This document shows positions 1 to 8,165 of a stretch of 64,000 nucleotides of DNA, in pieces. Under the pieces are notes generated by a model that saw nothing but the letters and a program-made list of their open reading frames with translations, was not told the origin of the DNA and searched no databases. The stretch spans positions 434,001-498,000 of the forward strand of contig OZ244805.1 in NCBI GenBank assembly GCA_965220095.1. The letters are read 5' to 3'. This DNA is from Bin87 sp965220095 (GTDB lineage Bacteria; Chloroflexota; Dehalococcoidia; Lucifugimonadales; UBA3495). The position numbers and the translations under genes were made by a program. Every line of letters starts with the position of its first letter. Positions within the stretch are counted from its first letter, which is position 1.

Positions 1-122
1 TGATGGCTGAGCTCATCGCCCACGGCAGCGCTACGACCATGGACATCAGCCCGCTGCGACTCTCCCGCTTCGCCGAAGGCAACCTGAACCACGCCGGCTA
101 CGGCTTTGATGTGTTGACGTGA
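1..122 (+). CDS. C-terminal end of a probable FAD-dependent (DAO-type) oxidoreductase, partial
   Basis: An open frame runs from the left edge to a TGA at 120-122. The visible tail contains ELIAHG followed by DISPLRLSRF and then about 16 further residues. A helix ending in a short D-x-SPLR-x-x-RF motif is typical of the C-terminus of glycine/sarcosine/D-amino-acid oxidase-like flavoenzymes, where it closes the FAD domain. The FAD-binding N-terminus lies outside the window, so the substrate cannot be inferred. The stop overlaps the start of the next gene (GTGA), suggesting they share a transcript. Confidence 0.45.
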   Translation, partial: MAELIAHGSATTMDISPLRLSRFAEGNLNHAGYGFDVLT

Positions 123-1093
123 GTATTGCGATGACCGATAACGCCGCCACTGTTCCCGCTGTCGCGGTGTCCGGGCTCTCCAAATACTTTGGTAGGGTGC
201 GCGCCGTTGAGGATGTAAGTCTGGACATTCCGGCGGGCATCGTGTACGGCCTGTTAGGGCCTAACGGCTCCGGCAAAACCACGCTGCTGTCGATGCTGGC
301 CGGGTTTTTGCGTCCCACCGCCGGCGAGGTTGCGTTGTTGGGTCGGTCCGGGCCGGCAGGTTTGCGGGAGGCGTTGAGCAACACCGGAACGCTAATTGAC
401 CGACCAACGTTCTGGCCCTATCTGTCCTGCCGGGACAACCTGCGATGCTTGCAGGGTATCTATGGCTCGAACGGCGGCGACGCCGAGGTTGACGAGCTGC
501 TGGATACCGTGAATCTGGACGACCAGGCGGCGCATCGCAAGTTTGCCGCCTGCTCTACCGGAATGAAGCAGCGGCTTGGAATTGCGGCCACCCTGTTGGG
601 CAACCCCTCCCTGATTATTCTGGATGAACCCACCAACGGCCTGGACCCGGTGGGCATCATCGAAGTGCGCGAACTCATCCGCACTTTGGCGGAGTCCGGA
701 AAGCCGGAGGACGGGAGCCGACGCACTATCATTCTGGCCAGCCACCTGCTGAACGAGGTGGAGCAGGTTTGCGACCGGGTTGGGGTAATGGTGCGGGGAC
801 GGCTGATGTACTCCGGGCCGGTGTCCGGGATGGGCGCGCCGATGCGGGTGCTGGTGCGAACCACCGACGACGCGCGCGCCGCCGAACTGCTGGCATCGGC
901 CGGGTGGGAAGTTGCCGGTCAGTCCGGCAGCGGTCTTGAAATACCCGCCAGCCCGGGACAGGAATGGGAAATCTCCCGGGATTTAGCCAACGCCGGGTGC
1001 TATGTGGTAGAGATGCGCGCTTTGGGCAGCTCATTGGAGGCGGGTTTTATGGAAGTTACCGCCGAACTGGAACCCGACGAGGCAAACGGATAA
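119..1093 (+). CDS. ABC transporter ATP-binding protein
   Basis: 324-residue ATPase subunit of an ABC exporter. Walker A GPNGSGKT is at residues 47-54, the signature STGMKQR at 146-152, Walker B LIILDE at 165-170 and the switch histidine in ASHLLNE near 209. The region after about residue 230 is the extra C-terminal domain often found in the CcmA/NatA/drug-exporter group. The frame opens at a GTG overlapping the previous stop; an ATG four codons later (131) is an alternative start. The stop overlaps the ATG of the permease gene (TAATG), so the two subunits should be translationally coupled. The exported substrate is unknown. Confidence 0.94.
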   Translation: MSIAMTDNAATVPAVAVSGLSKYFGRVRAVEDVSLDIPAGIVYGLLGPNGSGKTTLLSMLAGFLRPTAGEVALLGRSGPAGLREALSNTGTLIDRPTFWPYLSCRDNLRCLQGIYGSNGGDAEVDELLDTVNLDDQAAHRKFAACSTGMKQRLGIAATLLGNPSLIILDEPTNGLDPVGIIEVRELIRTLAESGKPEDGSRRTIILASHLLNEVEQVCDRVGVMVRGRLMYSGPVSGMGAPMRVLVRTTDDARAAELLASAGWEVAGQSGSGLEIPASPGQEWEISRDLANAGCYVVEMRALGSSLEAGFMEVTAELEPDEANG

Positions 1094-1926
1094 TGGCCGA
1101 TCTTGCCGGCAACGTATCCGCCATCGCCGTCGCCATGCGCTGGGAGTGGTTCCGACTGTCGCGCCGGCTGGCCTTTCGCGTCATTATGGGGATGGTGGCG
1201 GCGGCAGTTTACCTGCTTCTGGCCGGGTCGGTTTTGATATGGACCTGGCCCGGCTCAGACGACGTATCGCCGAGCGTATTCGCACTAATTATCCATTTGA
1301 CGTTGACGGTGGTGGGGCCGTTTCTGGGTATATTTCTCACCGCGGTCATATTCAGCGGGGAGTATGGTTGGGGAACGATGCGCGCCCTGCTGGCCCGAGG
1401 CAACCCACGGCAGCACGTTGCGGTGGCCAAAATGTTGATGATTGGCGTCATTCTGGCGCTGGTCTGGCTGGTGTCCTGGGGTTTGGCGGTTATTGCCGGA
1501 GTATTCGCCGGCGAACCCGGCGCTCCCAATCCGTTGTTCTTTGACGATGCGCCGGCCGGCTGGTGGGCAATTTCCGTCATGTATTTCAGCACCTTGCCGG
1601 CGGCCATCGCGTATATGAGCCTGACCGCCCTGCTGTGTGTGGCGGGCCGCTCCACAACCTTCGGGCTGGCCGTTGCCGCCGCCATCCTGATTGCCGAGTC
1701 CACCGCCTACCCGGTGGCCGTATTAATCGTCGCAGGAGTCTATGATTTCCCGCTGGGTGATTACCTGCGCTGGACGTTGCGCGGCACAGCCGCGGGACTG
1801 TACGGCTTCTATGATGATGTCAGCCCCTGGTATTTTGCGCCGGCCGTGCTGGCCTACATTGCGTTATTCTGGGCGCTCACGCTGACCCTGCTCAGCCGCC
1901 GCGACTTGTCCGGCGGCGGCGAGTAG
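1093..1926 (+). CDS. ABC transporter permease, ABC-2 type
   Basis: 277-residue integral membrane protein, chosen to start at the ATG that overlaps the stop of the ATPase gene by one base. Six hydrophobic segments can be read: around residues 25-50, 60-85, 110-145, 155-183, 188-217 and 245-270. The pair of cytoplasmic residues EWFRLSRR before the first segment and a GEYGWGTMRALLARG loop after the second match ABC-2 type permeases, in which that amphipathic loop contacts the ATPase. Together with the upstream gene it forms a complete two-component exporter. Confidence 0.86.
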   Translation: MADLAGNVSAIAVAMRWEWFRLSRRLAFRVIMGMVAAAVYLLLAGSVLIWTWPGSDDVSPSVFALIIHLTLTVVGPFLGIFLTAVIFSGEYGWGTMRALLARGNPRQHVAVAKMLMIGVILALVWLVSWGLAVIAGVFAGEPGAPNPLFFDDAPAGWWAISVMYFSTLPAAIAYMSLTALLCVAGRSTTFGLAVAAAILIAESTAYPVAVLIVAGVYDFPLGDYLRWTLRGTAAGLYGFYDDVSPWYFAPAVLAYIALFWALTLTLLSRRDLSGGGE

Positions 1927-1942
1927 ATTTGAGGGAGGGATT

Positions 1943-3202
1943 ATGACGGAACTCCATACACCGGCCGACTCTATCGCCATCAGCAGCGCCCGCCTGAATG
2001 ACAACATGGCCGCTTTGGGTCAAATCGGCCTGACCGACGAGGGTATGCAGCGGGTGGCGTTCTCCGCGTTTGACATCGCCGGGCGCGACCACGTGATGGA
2101 GCTGATGGCCGCTGCCGGTATGTCGGTTCGTATCGACGCCGCCGGCAACATCATCGGGCGGGTGGAAGGCAGCGACGGGGCGCGTCCCGCCATCGTGCTG
2201 GGATCGCACACCGACACCGTGCCCAGCGGAGGCCAGTATGACGGCGCGTTGGGCGTGATTGCCGCCATTGAGGTGGTCCACGCCGTCGCCGACGCCGGGC
2301 GCACGCTGCGCCATCCCGTCGAGGTGATGGTGTTCACCAACGAGGAGGGCACCGGCTTCCACCGCTGGCTGCTGGGCAGTCGGGCCGTGGCCGGACTCTG
2401 GGAGGCCGAGGATTTCGCGGCGGTGGGCGACGATGGCGTAACCCTGGCAACCCGCCTGCCCGACATTGGCGGCAATATCTCCCGCATCGAACAGGCCCGC
2501 CGGCGACCCGACGAGCTGGCGTGCTACCTGGAATTGCACATCGAGCAGGGCCCAATGCTGCATCGAGGCGGTTTCCCGATTGGCGTGGTAACCGGCATCA
2601 CCGGGCGTTCGGTGTACCACATTGACATCGTGGGAGAAGCCAACCACGCCGGCACCACGCCCATGTCGCTGCGGAAGGACGCGATGTCGGCGGCGGCGCA
2701 GGTGGCCCTGGCGGTACGGCGCATCGCCGGCGAGATGGAGGTTTGCCGGGTGGGTACGGTGGGCAGCATGGCCGTACATCCCAACGCCGGCAACGTGATA
2801 CCGGGCCGTGTGGAGGTCGGCGTCGAGTTTCGGGACGAGCGCATGGAATCGCTGGCGGCGGCGGAAGTGGAGCTGCGCCGCACTGCTGACGAGATAGCCC
2901 ACATCGAGCAGGTGGCGATCACCGTAACGGCCCAGCGCAACACGCCGTCGGTTCCCGTTACCGGCAATATGCAGCGTCTCATCGCCGACGCTGCCGGCAT
3001 GGCCGGCCTCGACCACATCAACCTGCCCAGCGGAGCGGGCCACGACGCGCAGGCCATCGCCTCGGTAACGCCGGCGGCGATGGTGTTTGTCCCCAGCGTC
3101 GGCGGCATCAGCCACGCCCCGGCAGAGTTCACCGCCCCACAGGATTGCGCCAACGGAGCGCAGGTCCTGCTGAACGCCCTGCTGCTGGCGGATGAGCGGT
3201 AG
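1943..3202 (+). CDS. Zn-dependent amidohydrolase, M20 family (allantoate amidohydrolase / N-carbamoyl-amino-acid hydrolase type)
   Basis: 419-residue binuclear metallohydrolase. Metal-binding motifs are visible in order: GSHTDTVPSGGQYDG near residue 90, NEEGTGF near 133, ELHIEQGP near 195 (His ligand) and the C-terminal SGAGHDAQ and GISHAP segments. The lid/dimer domain carries GEANHAGTTPM. These are the hallmarks of the HyuC/AllC/beta-ureidopropionase group, which cleaves carbamoyl or ureido amides. The sequence alone does not separate allantoate, ureidopropionate and N-carbamoyl-L-amino acid substrates. An AGGGAGG ribosome-binding site precedes the ATG. Confidence 0.9.
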   Translation: MTELHTPADSIAISSARLNDNMAALGQIGLTDEGMQRVAFSAFDIAGRDHVMELMAAAGMSVRIDAAGNIIGRVEGSDGARPAIVLGSHTDTVPSGGQYDGALGVIAAIEVVHAVADAGRTLRHPVEVMVFTNEEGTGFHRWLLGSRAVAGLWEAEDFAAVGDDGVTLATRLPDIGGNISRIEQARRRPDELACYLELHIEQGPMLHRGGFPIGVVTGITGRSVYHIDIVGEANHAGTTPMSLRKDAMSAAAQVALAVRRIAGEMEVCRVGTVGSMAVHPNAGNVIPGRVEVGVEFRDERMESLAAAEVELRRTADEIAHIEQVAITVTAQRNTPSVPVTGNMQRLIADAAGMAGLDHINLPSGAGHDAQAIASVTPAAMVFVPSVGGISHAPAEFTAPQDCANGAQVLLNALLLADER

Positions 3203-3238
3203 TGACGCCGCGGATACCAGAATGTTTCCTCGGGCAGT

Positions 3239-3244
3239 TATAAT
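3239..3244 (+). promoter_or_regulatory. Candidate -10 box upstream of the methyltransferase gene
   Basis: TATAAT lies 16 bases before the GTG start at 3261, in the short gap after the hydrolase stop. No convincing -35 box is visible, so this is a weak call. Confidence 0.3.
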
Positions 3245-3260
3245 GCCGTCATCTTGATGG

Positions 3261-4202
3261 GTGGAGCTTCCCGTGATTCCCGTTGATGAGCCGCCACAAA
3301 CGTTGATCGGGTCCGATCTGACAGGTTGGGCAGACGCCGTCTATGGCCCGGATGAAGATTTGGTTTTCGGTGATGCGTTCGGCTGGTTAGCAACGGCAAA
3401 GGACAATTCGATTCAGGCCGTTGTTACGGATCCGCCCTACGGATTAGTAGAATACCGGGATGACCAATTGGCCAAGCGGGAAAGTGGTACAGGCGGCATT
3501 TGGCGCATACCGCCAAACTTTGACGGGTCACTGCGCTCCCCGGTTCCGCGGTTCACGGTGCTCACGCAACAGGATGAGTCTAACTTACGCACGTTCTTTG
3601 AAAGACTAGCCGCCCAACTGTTCCGGGTACTGGTCCCGGGCGCCCACGTTTTCATCGCTACTACCCCAATATTGTCGCATCTGGTGTACGCTCCCATGCT
3701 GGAAGCGGGATTCGAGAAACGGGGTGAGATTGTGCGAATAGTCAAAACGCTCAGGGGAGGGGATCGCCCCAAGGGCGCTCATGAGGAATTTCCTGACGTA
3801 TCTGTAATGCCTCGCTCAGGGTGGGAGCCATGGGGCTTATTTCGAAAACCTCTTGACGGCCGAGTTCAGGATAATCTCCGGCGATGGGGTGTCGGCGGGC
3901 TGCGTCGGATTTCTGACGAACAACCATTTTGGGACGTCATAGTTTGTCCACCGGCAACGAAGCAGGAGCGCGAGATCGCGCCTCACCCGACGCTCAAACC
4001 GCAGCGGTTAATGCGGCAATTGGTGCGGGCTGCGCTACCGTTAGGATATGGCACGATATTGGACCCATTCATGGGCTCCGGTTCTACTGTTGCCGCAGCC
4101 AGGGCGGTGGGACTGCAAGCAGTAGGTGTCGAGTCCTCCAGAGAGTATTATCTGATGGCGCGACGGGCAGTTTCAGCCTTGGCGGAGTTGCCAGTTGGTT
4201 GA
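3261..4202 (+). CDS. Site-specific DNA methyltransferase (DpnA/beta-class amino-methyltransferase)
   Basis: 313-residue amino-methyltransferase. Catalytic motif IV TDPPYG is near residue 56 and the AdoMet-binding motif DPFMGSGSTVAAA near 275, giving the motif IV-before-motif I order of beta-class enzymes. HPTLKPQRLMRQLVRA sits just before motif I. The base modified and the recognition site cannot be read from sequence. The gene is followed, with an 8-base overlap, by a broken nuclease gene, so this is the modification half of a type II restriction-modification system. The GC content appears lower than that of the flanking metabolic genes, consistent with acquisition. The start is GTG; another in-frame GTG at 3273 is possible. 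Confidence 0.88.
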   Translation: MELPVIPVDEPPQTLIGSDLTGWADAVYGPDEDLVFGDAFGWLATAKDNSIQAVVTDPPYGLVEYRDDQLAKRESGTGGIWRIPPNFDGSLRSPVPRFTVLTQQDESNLRTFFERLAAQLFRVLVPGAHVFIATTPILSHLVYAPMLEAGFEKRGEIVRIVKTLRGGDRPKGAHEEFPDVSVMPRSGWEPWGLFRKPLDGRVQDNLRRWGVGGLRRISDEQPFWDVIVCPPATKQEREIAPHPTLKPQRLMRQLVRAALPLGYGTILDPFMGSGSTVAAARAVGLQAVGVESSREYYLMARRAVSALAELPVG

Positions 4203-4816
4203 CCAACCTGACCGTCAGCAATGGCTCAACCGTGGTGTTGCGCTTCCTCGCGGTTTGAGGCCCTCCCACATCAGCAGAGTTGTGGCATCGGTGGAAAACG
4301 AAGTCGAGCAATTTGTTGACGTTTATTTCGAGCAGGCAAACGTGTTCAGCGCGCTGGTGGGAATCTTCGCAACCAGAGCGTTTTCTGCCCTTACCATATA
4401 CGAAAAGCCGCGTCATTCCGATTTAGCGCAACAACGGTTTCCGGATCTAAAACGCCGCGGCGCGTCAGCCCCACCACCTCCGGATGATGCGCTGGAGATA
4501 AAGGCCAGCATCCGACCCTGGGGCTTTACAAGCGCATTATGACCACCCAGGGTGGCACTGCGTCCTGCGATATTTGGTCGATCCCTCCAGAACCATTGAG
4601 GCAGGAAAGTATGTGTTGGTATGGCGTGTTCACATAGCCCGGCTTCAGCAGTCAGATTGGAAATACGAAGGAAGTGGCGCTGGGCCGGAAGGCGGAGGTC
4701 GCACGCATACTTATGGAGTCATTAAACCGGCAACTAAGTTTAAGGACACGGCAGTGTTCAGTCGCCCCGATATCGTGATAAGTAGCGGCAAAGCCGTACT
4801 CAGGAACGGCGGCTGA
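4195..4816 (+). pseudogene. Frameshifted PD-(D/E)XK-type restriction endonuclease, partner of the methyltransferase
   Basis: The first frame (TTG start at 4195, or a later GTG near 4282) contains FPDLKRRG followed by DDALEIKAS, the acidic residue and E-x-K pair expected of a PD-(D/E)XK nuclease. It stops at 4542. The second frame runs without a break upstream of 4574 and carries QAHYDHPGW, VLRYLVDPSRT and GRTHTYGVIKP to a stop at 4816. Deleting one G from the GGGG run at 4520-4523 joins them as RPW-ALQAHYDHPGW, a protein of about 206 residues. I infer a recent one-base insertion or an assembly error. The exact endonuclease family was not identified. Confidence 0.68.
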
Positions 4817-4825
4817 ATCTCCTGC

Positions 4826-4831
4826 TATAAT
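4826..4831 (+). promoter_or_regulatory. Candidate -10 box immediately upstream of the CoxG-like gene
   Basis: TATAAT ends only 9 bases before the ATG at 4841 and there is no purine-rich ribosome-binding site between them. If this is a real promoter the transcript would be nearly leaderless. No clear -35 box is present. Confidence 0.35.
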
Positions 4832-4840
4832 CCCCGCACT

Positions 4841-5299
4841 ATGGAACTCTCTGCCGAATACCCTTTTCCCAGGCCGCCCCAGGCCGTTTGGGATGCTTTG
4901 ATGAATCCCGATGTGCTGGCGGGCTGCATTCCCGGTTGCCGCAGTATGGAAGCCGACGGGCCGAACCGTTATCGGGCGGAGGTAACCATACGGGTGGGCC
5001 CGGTGGGCGGACAATACACCGCCGTCGTTGCCCTCTCCGACCTGAACCCGCCGCATTCGTACACGTTGACCATCGAAAGTTCGGGCAACATCGGGTTTGC
5101 CAACGGGACAGCCACCGTAACGCTGACACCGTCTGGGAACGATGGCACCTCGGTCAAGGTTAACACCGATACCCAGGTCGGGGGCGCGGTGGCTCGTGTC
5201 GGCCAGCGGATGATGGGTTCGGTAGCCAAGGGCATGATGGACCGGTTTTTCGGGTGCCTGGCCGAATCGGTCGCCAACGCAACTTCACCATCACCCTAG
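4841..5299 (+). CDS. CoxG-like SRPBCC-domain protein
   Basis: 152-residue protein resembling carbon monoxide dehydrogenase subunit G. The N-terminal strand-helix FPRPPQAVWDALMNPDVLAGCIPG is diagnostic of the family (a helix-grip fold with a hydrophobic pocket), followed by YRAEVTIRVGPV and the GxGxANGTATVTL-type strands, ending in a long helix with QRMMGSVAKGMMDRF. CoxG proteins help recruit or mature membrane-associated molybdenum hydroxylases, but no coxMSL genes are in this window, so a general lipid or small-ligand binding role is as likely. Confidence 0.83.
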   Translation: MELSAEYPFPRPPQAVWDALMNPDVLAGCIPGCRSMEADGPNRYRAEVTIRVGPVGGQYTAVVALSDLNPPHSYTLTIESSGNIGFANGTATVTLTPSGNDGTSVKVNTDTQVGGAVARVGQRMMGSVAKGMMDRFFGCLAESVANATSPSP

Positions 5300-5384
5300 A
5301 CCTTCCCGTCGCGGGAGTGGACATGGGTTGGCATCGGGCATAAGTGGACAGGCAACTACATCGCAATCGCCGGGGGATACTACC

Positions 5385-6062
5385 ATGCCGTTCGTTGATG
5401 AACTGAGAGCCAAATATCATGGCCAGTGGGAAGGAATGGTAACCCATCCCTTTGTGCAGGAGATGGGCGACGGCAGTTTGGACATTGACAAGTTTCGCAG
5501 CTACTTCCGACAGGACTACGTCTTCTGCTCCGACCTGGTGAAGCTGTCATCCATCGCCATTGCCAAAGCCGCGCCGGATTACGACGCCGGCAAGATGCTG
5601 AACGGATTTCTGGCCAACTTTCTGTCCGCCGAAAACGACCTGTTCCTGAACGGTTTTCAGGAATTGGGCGTGACCGGCGACCAGTACCGGGAGACGGTTG
5701 CCAATCCCATTACACAGGCCTTCGGCGATTTCATGGTGCGCACCGCGCTGGAGGGCGATTTGGACGACATCATCGCCCTGTTCTACGTTACCGAGGGTAC
5801 CTATCTGGACTGGGCCACTCGCAGCATCAACTCTGGCGTCAAACCCAACCACCCGGTATATCAGGGCTGGATCGACATCCACAGCCCCGACGTGCTGGCC
5901 GATGTGGTGGACTGGTTCACTGGACGGCTGAACGACGCCGGCGACCGGGCCAGCGCTGCCAAATCCGCCAACCTGGAACGCATCTTCATAACCACGCTGC
6001 GCTACGAGCACCTGTTCTGGGACGCCAACTATTACGGACGCAGCTGGCCGGATGAGAGTTGA
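5385..6062 (+). CDS. TenA-family thiaminase II-like protein
   Basis: 225 residues, all-helical TenA/HO-type fold. Typical segments are THPFVQEMGDGSL near residue 20, FRSYFRQDYVFCSDL near 40 and the C-terminal YEHLFWDANY, which holds the conserved Glu. In canonical TenA the catalytic Cys sits in a segment like ALLPCYW; here that segment reads IALFYVTEGTYL with no Cys, so this is probably a TenA_E-type enzyme rather than a classical thiaminase II. Such proteins salvage aminopyrimidines for thiamine or act on related amides. The ATG at 5385 has a good GGGGGA ribosome-binding site, so I reject the longer upstream frame. Confidence 0.83.
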   Translation: MPFVDELRAKYHGQWEGMVTHPFVQEMGDGSLDIDKFRSYFRQDYVFCSDLVKLSSIAIAKAAPDYDAGKMLNGFLANFLSAENDLFLNGFQELGVTGDQYRETVANPITQAFGDFMVRTALEGDLDDIIALFYVTEGTYLDWATRSINSGVKPNHPVYQGWIDIHSPDVLADVVDWFTGRLNDAGDRASAAKSANLERIFITTLRYEHLFWDANYYGRSWPDES

Positions 6063-6102
6063 GCGGGTTTGCCGGAAGGCGCATTAGCAGGAGATTGGGC
6101 CG

Positions 6103-6423
6103 ATGGCGAACGCATACGTGGCGGATTACGAGGAGAAACTGCGCCGGCGAGCGCAGCGACATACGATTGCATGGCGCTCGTTATACGTGCATCTCGCGGT
6201 ATACGTGGTGGCAATTGTTGTGCTGGTGGCGGTGAATTCGGTCGTTCTCTCCGGGCGTCCTTGGCTTTTCGTGCTGTTGATTGGGTGGGGAATCGGTTTG
6301 GCGCTGCACGGGATTGTGGTAGCTTTGTTCACCTTGAACTCCAAGCAGGCGCAGCGGATGCAGGATCGCGAGTTGCAGGCTTTCAGAACCGATGGCAACC
6401 GGCGAGAGCGACGTATTCCATAG
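6103..6423 (+). CDS. Small 2TM-domain membrane protein
   Basis: 106 residues: a charged N-terminal helix (EEKLRRRAQRH), a first hydrophobic segment near residues 27-48, a short SGRPW turn and a second segment near 53-74, then a charged tail. This is the layout of the 2TM domain family, whose function is unknown; homologous domains are often fused to histidine kinases or LytTR regulators. An AGGAG site 8 bases upstream supports the start. It stands alone between the TenA-like and cyclase-family genes. Confidence 0.72.
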   Translation: MANAYVADYEEKLRRRAQRHTIAWRSLYVHLAVYVVAIVVLVAVNSVVLSGRPWLFVLLIGWGIGLALHGIVVALFTLNSKQAQRMQDRELQAFRTDGNRRERRIP

Positions 6424-6450
6424 CAGCGGAGTCAATACGGAGGAGAGGCT

Positions 6451-6605
6451 GATGCGTACTCACTTTGTCAGTGCAAGGAGCGCCCGCTCAGACCTAGCTT
6501 GTCCAGGGACGTGGCAATCTCGTGAACAGCGCTGCCGATCCCTCGAAATTGCCCGGCCCGTCTTACGGCATCCTCGTATAACATCGGAAAGCGGGTACGC
6601 GTGAG
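6451..6605 (+). repeat. Decayed single copy of the palindromic array repeat
   Basis: The flanks GATGCGTACTCACTTTGTCA and GCGGGTACGCGTGAG match the linker sequences of the arrays at 9.6 kb and 23 kb, and ACGTGGCAATCTCG matches an inner arm, but the middle is diverged and the second arm is missing. I read it as an old, degenerate insertion filling most of the gap between two genes. Confidence 0.5.
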
Positions 6606-6673
6606 GGGGAGAGGGAACTATATTGGTACAATCAACTACTCGCAACGATACGAACAACATCGGAGGGAACGTT

Positions 6674-7597
6674 ATGACTACGAGCCGTGAATTGCCGAGC
6701 CGGGAGGAAGTGCTTGGCTATTTGAAAGACGACGTGAACTGGGGCCGCTGGGGCCCGGACGACCAGAAGGGCGCGGTGAATATGGTTGATGACGCCAAGC
6801 GACTGCGCGCCGCCGGGCTCGTCAAAAGCGGCGTTGCTGTGTCGCTAAGCCGCGAGTTTCCGGTTACGCCGGCTCCCAACAACCCGACGCCCGCCATCCA
6901 CTATATGCGGAAGGGCCCCCGCGAGCCGGGCGGCGGTATGTCCACCGACTACTACGGCATCTCCTATCACGGTACCGCCACCACCCACCTGGATGCCCTG
7001 TGCCACGTTTGGGACGGTAACGGGATGTGGAACGGTAAAGACCCCAACGAGATGATTCAGTTTGATGGCGCCAAGTACGGCTCAGTCGACCACTGGAAGG
7101 AAGGCATCATCACCCGGGGCGTGTTGCTGGACGTGCCGCGGCATCGGGGCACCGACTACGTTACTCAGGAAACCCCCGTCCACGCCTGGGAGCTGGACGA
7201 TATCTGTGCCGCCCAGGGGGTGCAGATGGAACCCGGCGACGCTCTGATTGTGTACAGCGGCCGCGAGAAGTGGAATGACGACGGCAACCCGATCTGGGGC
7301 GCCGACGCCACGCAGCGGCCCGGCCTCCACGCGTCGTGCCTCAAGTTCATTCGGCAAAGCGACTGCTGCCTGCTGGTTTGGGACATGATGGACCACACCC
7401 CCAACGGCTACGACCTGCCTTGGTCGGTGCACGGCAGCATCTTCGCCTACGGCATCGGCCTGCTGGACAACGCACTGCTGCAACCCCTGGCGGAAGCCTG
7501 TGCCGCCGCCGGCCGCTACGAGTTCATGCTGACCGTCAACCCGTTGCGGGTAACGGGCGGCACCGGCTCACCCGTGAACCCGGTGGCGATTCTGTAA
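6674..7597 (+). CDS. Cyclase-family (kynurenine formamidase-like) metal-dependent hydrolase
   Basis: 307 residues. The metal-binding motif of the cyclase family is visible as SYHGTATTHLDALCHVW, giving the His-x-x-x-His/Asp-x-x-x-His pattern near residue 100. GDALIVYSGREKW in the middle and LLVWDMMDH near residue 240 are also typical of the larger members. The family hydrolyses formylkynurenine, isatin, or cyclic amides and lactones. The start at 6674 is chosen because GGAGGGAAC lies just upstream; the frame is open for 17 more codons upstream but lacks a better site. Gene context gives no pathway. Confidence 0.88.
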   Translation: MTTSRELPSREEVLGYLKDDVNWGRWGPDDQKGAVNMVDDAKRLRAAGLVKSGVAVSLSREFPVTPAPNNPTPAIHYMRKGPREPGGGMSTDYYGISYHGTATTHLDALCHVWDGNGMWNGKDPNEMIQFDGAKYGSVDHWKEGIITRGVLLDVPRHRGTDYVTQETPVHAWELDDICAAQGVQMEPGDALIVYSGREKWNDDGNPIWGADATQRPGLHASCLKFIRQSDCCLLVWDMMDHTPNGYDLPWSVHGSIFAYGIGLLDNALLQPLAEACAAAGRYEFMLTVNPLRVTGGTGSPVNPVAIL

Positions 7598-7713
7598 ATA
7601 CGTTTGCCTTTGCCCTCTCCCTCGATGGAGTCCTTTGCGTATCCGTCGTTCCGGCGCCGGCCGGAACCCATGAGCGTACCGTGGCGGCGGTCGTCGTGCC
7701 CAGGCCGTGACCG

Positions 7714-8064
7714 TCACGCCGCGGCCTCCAGCTTGTCCAGAAAGCGCCGAACGTCGGCCAGCCCGGCGGCTACGTTAGGAGCGTTGTCCCAGTTCTCATA
7801 AAAGTTGACGTGCAGGTTGCCCGCAACGGCAAACAGCCGCCGGATTTCATCATCCCCGGTTTCGACAACCAGTCTGGCGATGACGTTGTATAGATCGGCA
7901 TGGCCTTTGTGCTCCCATCCCCGCTGTTCGGCAATGGATTTAACCAGCTGCGCCGCAGCCCCCCAGCCCTTTTCGGACGCTTGGCGCGTATCACCCCGCG
8001 CCAGTTCGCTCTCCCCCTGGCTAAGCAAGAAACGGCTCGCTGCTTTGTACGTTTGAGCTACCAT
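7714..8064 (-). CDS. PaREP1-like / HEPN-type small protein
   Basis: 116-residue helical protein, transcribed against its neighbours. A helix with ELARGDTRQASEKGWGAAAQLVKSIAEQ resembles the core of PaREP1/PaREP8 proteins, which belong to the HEPN superfamily. GWEHKGHADLYNVIARLV and an NLHVNFYENW segment follow, the latter being a common C-terminal feature. HEPN proteins can be toxin ribonucleases or partners of nucleotidyltransferases, but the R-x4-6-H catalytic motif is not clear here and no MNT-type gene is adjacent. Function unknown. Confidence 0.58.
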   Translation of the reverse strand: MVAQTYKAASRFLLSQGESELARGDTRQASEKGWGAAAQLVKSIAEQRGWEHKGHADLYNVIARLVVETGDDEIRRLFAVAGNLHVNFYENWDNAPNVAAGLADVRRFLDKLEAAA

Positions 8065-8165
8065 AATTTTGCTCCGAGTAGGCCTCCCCGGTAGAACATG
8101 GGCTTATACTATACCAGCGTCCCATTCCAACCTGTCTTATTCCAACCCGTCTTATGGAGAACACA

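Noticed and set aside
46..384. Minus-strand open frame opposite the ABC ATPase gene
   Set aside because: Shadow of the Walker-motif-containing plus-strand gene; typical in GC-rich DNA.
1892..3115. 407-codon minus-strand frame opposite the amidohydrolase
   Set aside because: His/Gly/Ala/Arg-rich composition of an antisense shadow; the plus strand encodes clear M20 motifs.
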